From the NCBI RefSeq assembly GCF_039555535.1, contig NZ_CP154630.1:571001-635000 (forward strand): a DNA stretch of 64,000 bases, written 5' to 3'. Positions 1-8,073 of this stretch are shown here, piece after piece. The stretch's first letter is position 1. The number at the start of each line of letters is the position of its first letter. Under the pieces are notes generated by a model. That model saw only the letters and a program-made list of their open reading frames with translations. It was not told where the DNA came from and searched no databases. Position numbers and translations under genes: made by a program. This DNA comes from Stenotrophomonas maltophilia. GTDB lineage: Bacteria; Pseudomonadota; Gammaproteobacteria; Xanthomonadales; Xanthomonadaceae.

Positions 1-1041
1 ATTGCCGAGCAGGTTGCGCAATGCCAGTTCCAGCATGTGCCGATTGACGTTGACCAGTCCGACCGGCGACAGCGCCTGCTGCACGGGCATCGGCAACGGC
101 GCGAACTGGGCGACCACGCCGCGTACCAGTGCCGCCAGCTGCAGGCGCTGCCGGGTCAGCTGATGGCAGCGGCCGAGTGCGGCGTACTCGACGCCGGCAT
201 CGGTGAGGTGCTGCAGCCGATCGACATCGGTGCGCAGGCCGCCCAGGGCATCACGCTGGATCTCGTCCAGCGCGGTGTCCTCCAGGTCGGCCAGGCCGAA
301 GCGCATCCGTGCCAGTGGGGTGCGCACTTCATGCGCCACCGCCTGCGCCAGTACGCGCTGGCTCTCCAGCAGCTGCTGCAGCTGCTCGGCCATATGGTTG
401 AAGGCATTGGCCAGCGGCCGCACCAGCGCGGTGCCGGCGCGTGGCGCACGCGTGTCCAGCTGTCCGTCGCGCATCTGCCGTGCCGCCTGCGCCAACTGCG
501 AGACGTCGCGCCACAGGCGGTAGACCATCACGTACATCGGCAGTGCCACGGCCACCATCAGGATCAGCAGCAGGATGGCCACGCCGGACACTTCGCTGTC
601 CTGCCAGCCCTCGTCGGGCAGCGCTTCGTCCAACGGCCCCAGCATCACTGCATAGTAGCTGTCGCCGATCCGCTGAAGGCTGCGCATGTGCTCCAGGTCG
701 ATCTGCACGCGGCCGTTGTTGAAGGGGGGGCGCTGGCTGGCCGGCAGCTCCTTCATCGCCTCGGCCAACGGCACCATGCGCAGGGCATAGGCGAAGTCGG
801 CGTCCAGTTCGCGCGCCAGCGTCGGCCACTGCTCGCGCGGGGTTTCGGCGAAGCGGTGCTGCAGCAGGGCATGGGTGCCACGCATTTCGGCCTGGAGCCC
901 GGCTTCGGTGCGGTCTTCCAGCAGCGCGTCCCAGGCCCACAGGCCGAGCACGATCAGCAGCAGATGGGCGACCAGGAAGCCGATGCCGTAGCGCAGGAAG
1001 TGGAAGGCGTGGCCGCGCATCGCCGAGGGCGTACGCTTCAT
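1..1041 (-). CDS. Sensor histidine kinase, RstB-like (3' end outside window)
   Basis: Membrane sensor kinase that should phosphorylate the response regulator encoded just upstream. The 347 visible codons show an N-terminal membrane helix (about residues 17-37), a periplasmic loop, a second helix near 150-172, a HAMP-like linker, and a HisKA box reading AQAVAHEVRTPLARMRFG with the phospho-acceptor His near residue 235. The reading frame leaves the window within what looks like the N box (LRNLLGN), so most of the ATPase domain is missing here. The ATG overlaps the regulator's stop codon (ATGA), implying coupled translation; a second ATG lies two codons upstream. The closest family by eye is RstB. 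The signal sensed is unknown. Confidence 0.9.
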   Translation of the reverse strand, partial: MKRTPSAMRGHAFHFLRYGIGFLVAHLLLIVLGLWAWDALLEDRTEAGLQAEMRGTHALLQHRFAETPREQWPTLARELDADFAYALRMVPLAEAMKELPASQRPPFNNGRVQIDLEHMRSLQRIGDSYYAVMLGPLDEALPDEGWQDSEVSGVAILLLILMVAVALPMYVMVYRLWRDVSQLAQAARQMRDGQLDTRAPRAGTALVRPLANAFNHMAEQLQQLLESQRVLAQAVAHEVRTPLARMRFGLADLEDTALDEIQRDALGGLRTDVDRLQHLTDAGVEYAALGRCHQLTRQRLQLAALVRGVVAQFAPLPMPVQQALSPVGLVNVNRHMLELALRNLLGN

Positions 1042-1727
1042 CCCCATGCCGATCGGCTGAACAGGTAGCCGCGGCCCCGCACGGTCTTGATCCGTTCCGG
1101 CTGCTCCGGGTTGTCGCCCAGCTTGCGGCGCAGGCGCGAGATGCGGGCATCGATCGAGCGGTCCAGGCCGTCGAAAGCGATCCCGCGCAGGCCGCGCAGC
1201 AGCGCGTCGCGGTCGAGGATCTGCCCCGCGTTGCTGGCCAGCAGGAACAGCAGGTCGAACTCGGCGGTGGTCAGTTCCAGCAGGGCGCCCTGCAGGTGCA
1301 CGTTGCGGGTGGACGGGTCGATGTTCAGCTCGCCGAAGCGCAGGCTGCCGTCGCGCGGCTCGACCCGGCGGTGGCGGCGCAGGTGGGCGCGCAGGCGGGC
1401 CAGCAGCACCCGTGGTTCGATCGGCTTGCCGATGTAATCGTCGGCGCCCAGTTCCAGTCCCAGCACCTGGTCGATGTTGTCGGTGCGGGCGGTCAGCACG
1501 CAGATGATGCCGTCATAGTGGGGCCGGATCTGCCGACACACTTCGAAACCATCCTGGTCGGGCAGGCCGACATCGAGCAGGACCAGAGCCGGCTTCTCGG
1601 CCAGGATCCGGGTCACCGCACGCTCACCGCTGCGCTCGTGAGCCACCTGGTAGCCATGCCGCTGCAGATAGTCGCTGACCATCGTACCCAGGCGGGCATC
1701 GTCTTCGACCAGTACGATATCCAGCAT
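1038..1727 (-). CDS. OmpR-family response regulator, RstA-like
   Basis: A 229-residue DNA-binding response regulator. The receiver domain (about 1-120) has the acidic pair D9/D10, the phospho-acceptor D52 in LLDVGLP and the conserved Lys in DDYIGKP. A winged-helix DNA-binding domain follows and ends in the typical VRGRGYLF segment. The start ATG has a strong GGAGG seven bases upstream; the frame stays open further upstream but gives no receiver homology there. It precedes and overlaps the kinase gene by four bases. The KPIEPRVLLARLR segment resembles RstA, but the regulon cannot be read from this sequence. Confidence 0.93.
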   Translation of the reverse strand: MLDIVLVEDDARLGTMVSDYLQRHGYQVAHERSGERAVTRILAEKPALVLLDVGLPDQDGFEVCRQIRPHYDGIICVLTARTDNIDQVLGLELGADDYIGKPIEPRVLLARLRAHLRRHRRVEPRDGSLRFGELNIDPSTRNVHLQGALLELTTAEFDLLFLLASNAGQILDRDALLRGLRGIAFDGLDRSIDARISRLRRKLGDNPEQPERIKTVRGRGYLFSRSAWG

Positions 1728-2077
1728 TTTCAAGGCCTCCGTGGACGCAAACGTACCGCCACGGCACGAGCGCGGCGATGCTATCCCAGCCTGTGGGCCG
1801 CCCGGGTCCCGGGGGCGGGCGCCATTCAGCCGGGGTTGCTGGCGCACGGGCCGGGCCTCAGGCCCGGCAACAACTTGGCGTCCAGCATAGCCTGTTGCTG
1901 TTACAAAACGTTACCTTCGTGATACATGCGGTGACCATCGCTGACAGCAAAGCGACTGACGCGGGGCCTGGGGCGGGCCGAGCATGGAGTCTCCTCCGCT
2001 CCGCGTGCCGTTCCCATGTCGCCCGCCGCCGCCTGCCTGCTGAACCCTTCCCGCCGCTGCCGCTGCGGAGGTGCCCG
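1728..2077. other. Divergent intergenic region
   Basis: About 350 bases between the leftward two-component operon and the rightward amidotransferase gene, so it should hold promoters for both. The only clear structure is a GC hairpin at 1850-1868 (stem GCCGGGCCT). The open frame that runs through it is not supported: the conserved protein starts at 2078 with a good ribosome site. Confidence 0.5.
1850..1868. repeat. GC hairpin, possibly a degenerate REP
   Basis: A nine-base perfect stem (GCCGGGCCT/AGGCCCGGC) with a one-base centre, flanked by a further GTTGC/GCAAC match. Its base composition resembles the GCCGGGC-type REPs elsewhere in the window, but the GTAG head is absent. Confidence 0.4.
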
Positions 2078-3979
2078 ATGAGCGGCGTGGTCGGGGCCTG
2101 GCTGCCGCCCGCCGAGGACGAACACCTGCTGCAGCAGCTGGCGCCGATGCTGCGCGCCCTGCAGCAGCGCGGCCGTGGCCGCATCGGCTACTGGACCGAC
2201 GCCGAGGCCGGCCTGGCGCTGGGCCATTGCCGGGCGCCCACCGATACGCCGTTGCAGCCCCTGAGTTCGGACTGTGGTCGTTACGTGCTGTGCCTGGATG
2301 GCCGGTTGTACAACCGGGCCGACCTGCAGTCGCAGCTGCGCGATCTGCCGCGCAGCTGCAGCGATGCCCGGCTGCTGCTGCAGGCGATCGTCGAATGGGG
2401 CGTGGAGCGGGCGCTCTCCCGCATCGAGGGCGCATTCGGTTTCAGCGTATGGGACCGCGAGTCGCGCAAGCTGTGGCTGGCCCGCGACCCGGTCGGCGAG
2501 CGACCGCTGTATTACGGCTGGTACCAGGGCCAGTTCCTGTTCGCCTCCGAGCTGAAGGCGCTGCAGGCCTTCGCCGGTTTCGCGCCGAGCATCGACCAGG
2601 ATGCGCTGAGCCTGCTGCTGCGCCATGACTATGTGCCGGCACCACACACCATCTACCGCGGCATCCACAAGCTGGTGGCAGGCGCGATGCTGCGCATCGA
2701 TCTGAATGACCATGCGGCTGGCGGTTCCAGCCAGGCCGCACAGGGCGGCTCACGCTACTGGTGCGCACGCGAAGCGATGCAGAGCGCACTGCAGGAACCA
2801 CTGCAGCCGGAACCCAGCCTGGAGCAGGCCACCGACCAGCTGGAAGCGGTACTGCAGAAGGCCATTGCCGCACGCATGCACTCGCCGCTGGCCTGCGGCG
2901 CGTTCCTGTCCGGTGGCACCGATTCTTCATTGGTAACCGCAATGATGCAGGCGCAGTCGACCCTGCCGATCGAAGCCTGGACGGTCGGTTTCGACGATCC
3001 CGGCCATGATGAGAGCGACTGGGCCTCGCAGGTCGCGCGCCACCTGGGCGTGCAGCATCACCTGCACCGCATGGACGCGCGCCAGGGCCTGGACCTGCTG
3101 CAGCGCCTGCCGCAGGTCTGGTGCGAGCCGTTCGCCGATGCCTCGCAGCTGCCGACCCTGCTCGCCAGCGAACTGCTGGGCGCTCGCAAGCCGGTTGCAC
3201 TGACCGGTGATGGTGGCGATGAACTGTTCTTCGGTCACCCCAGCTACGGCCGCGCGCTGCGCAATGCACGCCTGTGCGGTGGCCTGCCGGACTGGGTGCG
3301 TGACCTGGCACGGCGCAGCGGCAACCGCATGAACGTGGAGCGTGGCCGCCTCGGCGGCTGGCGTGCGCTGGTGGCCGAGGTCGCTGCCAACGACGTGGAA
3401 GGCCACTACCTGCAGCGCGTGACGCGCTGGCGGCAGCCGGCGCAGGTGGTGCTGGGCGCACGCGAGCCGATGACGATCTTCCAGCAGCAGGACACCGCGC
3501 TGCCGGCCGAGGCGCGCATCCAGCTGCTGGATTTCCGCATGGACCTGGCCGAAGGCATTCTCGCCAAGGTCGATCGTGCCGGCATGGCGGCGGGTGTGGA
3601 AACGCGTGCACCGCTGCTGGACATGGAGGTGGTGCGGTTGGCCTGGCGCCTGCCGCAGCACCTGAAGTACCACGATGGCGAGCACAAGCTGATCCTCAAG
3701 CACCTGCTGGCGCGCTACCTGCCCGAACCGCTGGTGTATCGCCCCAAGCGCGGCTTCGGGCCGCCGATGGCGCGCTGGTTGGCCGGCCCGCTGCGCGATT
3801 GGGCGGAGGCGCTGCTGGACCCGCAGCTGCTGCGCAACCAGGGCTGCTTCGATGCGGCGCGGGTGCGCGGTATCTGGGAGGCGTTCCTGCGCGGTGAGCG
3901 CAAGTGGCACACGCACCTGTGGAACGTGCTGATGTTCCAGGCGTGGCACCAGCATTGGCACGGTAATCGCGGGCGCTGA
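2078..3979 (+). CDS. Asparagine-synthetase-like amidotransferase with Ser at position 2
   Basis: A 633-residue two-domain protein of the AsnB family, similar in size to the amidotransferases of polysaccharide/exosortase loci. The N-terminal class II glutaminase-like domain begins MSGVVG, whereas active family members begin MCG with Cys2 as the nucleophile. The synthetase domain has the ATP-pyrophosphatase loop SGGTDSS at residues 278-284 and a later GDGGDELFFGH segment, so that half looks intact. GGAGG lies six to eleven bases before the ATG, which fixes the start; no Cys-containing start lies just upstream in frame. It may use ammonia or act as a ligase other than asparagine synthetase. It stands alone between the two-component system and a phasin. 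Confidence 0.85.
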   Translation: MSGVVGAWLPPAEDEHLLQQLAPMLRALQQRGRGRIGYWTDAEAGLALGHCRAPTDTPLQPLSSDCGRYVLCLDGRLYNRADLQSQLRDLPRSCSDARLLLQAIVEWGVERALSRIEGAFGFSVWDRESRKLWLARDPVGERPLYYGWYQGQFLFASELKALQAFAGFAPSIDQDALSLLLRHDYVPAPHTIYRGIHKLVAGAMLRIDLNDHAAGGSSQAAQGGSRYWCAREAMQSALQEPLQPEPSLEQATDQLEAVLQKAIAARMHSPLACGAFLSGGTDSSLVTAMMQAQSTLPIEAWTVGFDDPGHDESDWASQVARHLGVQHHLHRMDARQGLDLLQRLPQVWCEPFADASQLPTLLASELLGARKPVALTGDGGDELFFGHPSYGRALRNARLCGGLPDWVRDLARRSGNRMNVERGRLGGWRALVAEVAANDVEGHYLQRVTRWRQPAQVVLGAREPMTIFQQQDTALPAEARIQLLDFRMDLAEGILAKVDRAGMAAGVETRAPLLDMEVVRLAWRLPQHLKYHDGEHKLILKHLLARYLPEPLVYRPKRGFGPPMARWLAGPLRDWAEALLDPQLLRNQGCFDAARVRGIWEAFLRGERKWHTHLWNVLMFQAWHQHWHGNRGR

Positions 3980-4100
3980 GGTTCCCTCGCGGTGTGTTGT
4001 GCGTAGCGCAGGGCGGAGGCCCTTGCGTACGAATGTCCTCCGGCGCCTCCTTGAAAGGCTGCCGCGAGCACTGCGCTCTACCTACCGCACGCCGAGCCTC

Positions 4101-4196
4101 GTCGGGGCGGGCAGGGGTTTGGGCAAAGTAAAGGAGGAGGTGACGGCCAACGGCCGGCGCCGGGGGACATTTGCCCAGGCCCCTGCCCGCCCCGGC
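4101..4196. repeat. Long inverted repeat, 28-base arms
   Basis: Arms 4101-4128 and 4169-4196 pair at about 24 of 28 positions (both contain CGGGGCGGGCAGGGG or its complement) around a 40-base loop that contains GGAGGAGG and a smaller GGCCAACGGCC palindrome. The geometry is like the 52-nt-core hairpins at 10.7-13.3 kb, but the loop sequence differs. Nothing shows that it codes for protein. Confidence 0.6.
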
Positions 4197-4257
4197 GGGG
4201 CCAATCAGTTCGCAGAGAAGTGAGACGAAGAAGTGCTCTGCAATCCGGACGCCAGGC

Positions 4258-4295
4258 AAAAAAAGACCCGGCAGAGGGAGGGATCTGCCGGGTCC
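4258..4295 (-). terminator. Rho-independent terminator of the phasin gene
   Basis: Read on the minus strand, an 11-base perfect stem (GACCCGGCAGA) with a short C/T-rich loop is followed by seven T residues. A second perfect stem-loop without a T tract (ATTGCATGGG arms, 4298-4325) lies between it and the phasin stop codon. Confidence 0.85.
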
Positions 4296-4297
4296 GG

Positions 4298-4325
4298 ATT
4301 GCATGGGGGGAGGGACCCATGCAAT
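4298..4325. other. Stem-loop in the phasin 3' untranslated region
   Basis: A ten-base perfect stem (ATTGCATGGG/CCCATGCAAT) with an eight-base loop, 16 bases after the phasin stop codon and directly before the terminator. It could protect the mRNA 3' end. Confidence 0.6.
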
Positions 4326-4340
4326 GAGCGTTGCGTCGCG

Positions 4341-4688
4341 TCAGTGACTGTTCGCGTCCGCGGTTGATGCGTTGTAACCCTGCGCCAGTTCGGACCAGGC
4401 CTTGCTGGCCTGCAGGCCGAGACCGACCATGTCCTGCTGGGCCTGGCCCAGTCGTTGCAGGTTGTCCTGCCACAGTTGCGCGCCCTTGGAGAGCGTCCCG
4501 GCCGCATCTTCGCCGCGGGCCAGTTCACCCAGCCAGCCGCCGGTCGCGGTCAGGTTGCGCTCCATCACCTTCAGCTGCACGCCGAACATGCTTTCCGCGT
4601 TCTCCAACGCCAACCGGTTCGCGCGCGTTGCCGCGGCTGCGAGCTGGCGGGTGGCATCACTGAAGCGATCGCTGAAGGCGGCGGCCAT
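4341..4688 (-). CDS. Phasin family protein
   Basis: A 115-residue, Ala/Gln-rich, almost entirely helical protein of the phasin type, which coats polyhydroxyalkanoate granules or acts as a related helical scaffold. The sequence shows amphipathic helices without signal peptide or membrane segment (for example QLWQDNLQRLGQAQQDMV). No clear ribosome site precedes the ATG, but no better start is in frame. It is monocistronic with its own terminator. No PHA synthase gene is nearby, so a link to PHA is inferred from the family only. Confidence 0.8.
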   Translation of the reverse strand: MAAAFSDRFSDATRQLAAAATRANRLALENAESMFGVQLKVMERNLTATGGWLGELARGEDAAGTLSKGAQLWQDNLQRLGQAQQDMVGLGLQASKAWSELAQGYNASTADANSH

Positions 4689-4755
4689 GGGGCATCAGGA
4701 AGTGGCTTGATGCATTGCAGCATACGCCCTTGATGCCGCATTGCAACAAAAATAA

Positions 4756-4778
4756 CAAAGGCGCCCAGGGCGCCTTTG
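4756..4778 (-). terminator. Probable terminator of queD
   Basis: The stem AAAGGCGCC/GGCGCCTTT with a tiny loop lies 27 bases after the queD stop. On the minus strand it is followed by a T-rich run (TTATTTTTG). Confidence 0.75.
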
Positions 4779-4804
4779 AAAAACCTTTCAGATCAATGGC
4801 TTGA

Positions 4805-5167
4805 TCAGACGGTAGGGCCGCGGTAGCGGCAGCCCGAGGTGCAGGTTTCGTGCACGGTGATCTCGCTCAGCGCCGGCAGGCTGGGCTTGAGTTCATTCCA
4901 GATCCACACTGCCAGGTTCTCGCTGGTGGGGTTCTCCAGGCCGGGAATGTCATTGAGGTAGTGGTGGTCCAGGCGGTCGTAGATCGGCTGGAAGGCCGCC
5001 TTCACGTCGCCGAAGTCCATGATCCAGCCGGTCTGCGCACCGGGCTTGCCCTCGACCTTCAGTTCCACCCGGAACGAGTGGCCGTGCAGGCGCGCGCACT
5101 TGTGCCCCGGCGGCACGTTGGGGAGGCGGTGCGCCGCCTCGAGCATGAAGACTTTGAAGATTTCCAT
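4805..5167 (-). CDS. queD: 6-carboxy-5,6,7,8-tetrahydropterin synthase (QueD)
   Basis: Converts 7,8-dihydroneopterin triphosphate to 6-carboxytetrahydropterin, the second step of queuosine/7-deazaguanine synthesis, in the cytoplasm. The 120 residues match the family length. Zinc ligands are visible as H13, H28 and H30 (LHGHS) and the catalytic Cys as C24. The gene is single, with its own terminator, and diverges from the TonB receptor gene. Other queuosine genes are not in the window. Confidence 0.93.
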   Translation of the reverse strand: MEIFKVFMLEAAHRLPNVPPGHKCARLHGHSFRVELKVEGKPGAQTGWIMDFGDVKAAFQPIYDRLDHHYLNDIPGLENPTSENLAVWIWNELKPSLPALSEITVHETCTSGCRYRGPTV

Positions 5168-5235
5168 GGCGCGATTGTACGCCGCGGGCAGCCGCGCAGC
5201 CTGAGTGGATGTTGGTCTTTCGTGAAGAAAGTCTT

Positions 5236-5286
5236 TTCATCCGGATGAAGAGATGATAGTTTCTCTTATATCCGTATGAAGAGATG
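5236..5286. promoter_or_regulatory. Operator-like palindrome and direct repeat before the TonB receptor gene
   Basis: A perfect 14-base palindrome TTCATCCGGATGAA (5236-5249) begins a 17-base unit (5239-5255) that recurs at 5270-5286 with one mismatch, 31 bases apart, about three helical turns. The spacing and position, between divergent queD and the receptor gene, suggest binding by a dimeric repressor or activator. The regulator is not identified. Confidence 0.5.
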
Positions 5287-5359
5287 TTATTGGCCGGACC
5301 CCGGCCAGGCATGGACTACTGCGGAACTTCATCGCCCTTACCACCTCCCCCACATCGTC

Positions 5360-7999
5360 ATGCCCAAGCACACCCTGCTCGTGGCGGCCCTGGCCGTCGC
5401 TATGGCCGCGCCTTTGTCCGCCGCCGCCGAAAACTCCGCCGATGCCAGTGGCGAAGCCAGCACCCTGGCCGCTGTGCGCGTCACCGGTTCCAACATCAAG
5501 CGCACCGATACCGAGGCCTCCAACCCGGTACAGGTGATCGGCCGCCAGCAGCTGGAACAGACCGGCAAGGCCACCGTGGCTGACGTGCTGCGTTCGATCT
5601 CGGCCAACACCGGCAACGCCAGCAACGAAACCACCAACAATGGTTGGGCGTCCGGCTCGGCCGGCATCGGCCTGCGCGGCCTGTCGCAGAAGAACACGCT
5701 GGTGCTGCTCAACGGCCGCCGCCTGGCCAACTATGGTTTCCCGGCCGGAGGCCTGTCCGACACCTTCGTCGATCTCAACGCGCTGCCGCTGGTCGCGGTC
5801 GAGCGCATCGAAGTGCTCAAGGACGGCGCCTCGGCGGTGTACGGCTCCGACGCCGTGGCCGGCGTGGTCAACATCATCACCCGGCAGAACTTCGAAGGCG
5901 CCGAGATCGGCGGCAGCTTCGGCGGCGCCGACCAGGGCGGCCTGCACGAGCAGAACCTGAAGTTCGTCGGTGGCCTCGGCGACCTCGACACCGATGGCTA
6001 CAACATCCTCTTCAGTTTGCAGGGCTACAACCGCGAGCGCCTCGATCAGGACGAGCGCAACCTGACCAGTAGCGGCATCTACACCGACAAGCCCGGTGGC
6101 CGCTGGAACGGCTGGTCGGCCAAGGGCGCGCGCTACCTGGTCAACGGTGTGTCGGTACCGATGCTCGATGCCAGCGGCAACTGCCCGGTCGGTACCACAC
6201 GCGTCGCCAGCGCGCCGATCGACGGCCTGGCTGGTGATACCTGCGGCTTCAACCAGGCACCGTTCACCACGCTGATCCCCTCGACCAAGCGCTACCAGGC
6301 CTATGCCAACGGCACCTTCCGCCTGAGCGACAGCGTCGAAGCCTTCGGCGAAGTGCTGTACAGCCAGATCAAGAGTGCCGCGTGGTTCGGCAGCAGCCCG
6401 TTCTTCACCCTGGAGAGTGGCCGCTTCGCACTGAACGCGAACACCGGCCTGGCGGAGCCGGTGTCGTCGCTGCTGCCGGCCAACAATCCTTACAACCTGT
6501 ACGGCCGTGCGATCCCGATCGAGTACACCTTCTTCGACCTCGGCGGCACGATCAAGACCAACCGCTCCACCGCCTACCGCGGCGTGTTCGGCCTGCGTGG
6601 CACCACCGCGTCGTGGGACTGGGAAGTGGCTGCGTTCGGTGCACGCAGCAGCGAGCGCGAGAGCGTCTCTGGTGGCTTCGCCAACCGCTGGGCGCTGGCC
6701 GATGCACTGGCCTCGGGCAGCTACAATCTGCTCAACCCGGCGGCGACGCCGCAGTCGGTGCGCGACTCGATCAACATCGCCACGCTGCGTCCGGCCGAAT
6801 CCAAGCTGCAGGGCATCGATGCGAAGATTTCCGGCAGCCTGGGCCACACCTGGGCCGGCGAGATCGGCTTCGCCGCCGGTGCCGAGTGGCGCCGCGAGAA
6901 GCTCGATTCCAACAACCCGTGGCAGATCGACGCCGGCCTGCAGGTGCGCCCGGCCATCGCCGAAGTGCACGGCAAGCGCCAGGTCAGTGCGGCCTATGCC
7001 GAAGTGAACGTGCCACTGGCTTCGACGCTGGAGCTGTCCGCCGCCGCGCGTGCCGACCATTACGATGATTTCGGCGATGCCTTCTCGCCGAAGATCGGCC
7101 TGCGCTGGCAGCCGCTGGACTTCCTGCTGGTGCGTGCGTCGGCCTCGAAGGGCTTCCGTGCACCGTCGCTGTCGGAGAACTCCAACAGCACCAGCATCGC
7201 CTACGGCAGCGTGGTCGATCCGCGTGATCCGGACGTGCCGGGCTCGCGCCAGAACCCGACCTTCTTCACCGTCGGCAACAACGAACTGAAGCCCGAACGC
7301 ACCAAAAGCGTGAACTTCGGCGTGGTGCTGTCGCCGTGGGCCAACACCAACCTGAGCGTGGACTACTACCGTATCCAGCTGGACAACCTGGTCGGCACCA
7401 ACAACACCCAGACTCTGGTCAACGACAACGTGGCCGGTGCCGTGCAGCGCGATGAGCGCGGCAAGCTGCAGGCGGTCTACAACCGCTACCAGAACCTGAG
7501 CGAGCTGAAGACCTCGGGCATCGACGTTGAACTGCGCCAGCGCATTCCGACCGCTGCGCTCGGCGACTTCACCGTATCCTCGGCCTACACCCACGTGCGC
7601 GACTACCGTCGCCCGACCGTGGTCGGTGGGCCGCTGGTGGACTACGCCGGCAGCAACCTGGGCGCGACCCTGCCCAAGGACAAGGCCACCACCACGCTGG
7701 ACTGGAAGCATGGCGATTTCAACGCAGCCGTGACCTGGTACTACACCAGCAGCTACCGCCAGGAAGCGAGCACCGCGGCCAAGGCCGTGCAGACGCGCGT
7801 CGGCAGCTACAGCCAGTACGACCTCTACCTGGCCTACACCGGTGTGGACAAGCTGACCGTGTACGCAAAAGTGCAGAACCTGGCCGACAGGACGCCGCCA
7901 TACGACGCCTCGTTCCCGGGCATCCGCGCGCCGTACGACTTCAGCCAGTACGACCTGCGTGGCCGCTACTTCACGTTGGGCTTCGATTACCGCTTCTGA
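5360..7999 (+). CDS. TonB-dependent outer-membrane receptor
   Basis: An 879-residue outer-membrane receptor that would import a substrate with energy from TonB. A signal peptide (about 1-24, ending near AAAE) is followed by a plug domain with the xanthomonad signature VTGSNIKRTDTEASNPVQV and LLNGRRL, then a long beta-barrel ending in Phe (FTLGFDYRF), the usual barrel-assembly signal. The ATG at 5360 is chosen because the signal peptide starts there; an in-frame ATG at 5276 would add 28 unlikely residues and overlap the repeat. The next gene is a secreted metallopeptidase, so a peptide substrate is a reasonable inference. Confidence 0.9.
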   Translation: MPKHTLLVAALAVAMAAPLSAAAENSADASGEASTLAAVRVTGSNIKRTDTEASNPVQVIGRQQLEQTGKATVADVLRSISANTGNASNETTNNGWASGSAGIGLRGLSQKNTLVLLNGRRLANYGFPAGGLSDTFVDLNALPLVAVERIEVLKDGASAVYGSDAVAGVVNIITRQNFEGAEIGGSFGGADQGGLHEQNLKFVGGLGDLDTDGYNILFSLQGYNRERLDQDERNLTSSGIYTDKPGGRWNGWSAKGARYLVNGVSVPMLDASGNCPVGTTRVASAPIDGLAGDTCGFNQAPFTTLIPSTKRYQAYANGTFRLSDSVEAFGEVLYSQIKSAAWFGSSPFFTLESGRFALNANTGLAEPVSSLLPANNPYNLYGRAIPIEYTFFDLGGTIKTNRSTAYRGVFGLRGTTASWDWEVAAFGARSSERESVSGGFANRWALADALASGSYNLLNPAATPQSVRDSINIATLRPAESKLQGIDAKISGSLGHTWAGEIGFAAGAEWRREKLDSNNPWQIDAGLQVRPAIAEVHGKRQVSAAYAEVNVPLASTLELSAAARADHYDDFGDAFSPKIGLRWQPLDFLLVRASASKGFRAPSLSENSNSTSIAYGSVVDPRDPDVPGSRQNPTFFTVGNNELKPERTKSVNFGVVLSPWANTNLSVDYYRIQLDNLVGTNNTQTLVNDNVAGAVQRDERGKLQAVYNRYQNLSELKTSGIDVELRQRIPTAALGDFTVSSAYTHVRDYRRPTVVGGPLVDYAGSNLGATLPKDKATTTLDWKHGDFNAAVTWYYTSSYRQEASTAAKAVQTRVGSYSQYDLYLAYTGVDKLTVYAKVQNLADRTPPYDASFPGIRAPYDFSQYDLRGRYFTLGFDYRF

Positions 8000-8073
8000 T
8001 CCATCCGCCGCGGCCGGTCACCTGAAGGGACCGGCCGCGTGACTGTCTGCCGTTGTGTTCCAGGGGAGTCACC

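Larger units (their letters stand above)
3980..4340. other. Intergenic region with a long imperfect hairpin and a terminator
   Basis: About 360 bases between convergent genes. It holds an imperfect GTAG-headed hairpin near 4002-4032, a long inverted repeat at 4101-4196, and two stem-loops at 4258-4325 that end the phasin transcript. No credible coding sequence is seen. Confidence 0.6.

Noticed and set aside
5237..7711. 824-residue reverse frame opposite the TonB receptor
   Set aside because: Low-complexity, His/Gln/Val-rich translation typical of the antisense of a high-GC gene; the forward frame has clear family motifs.
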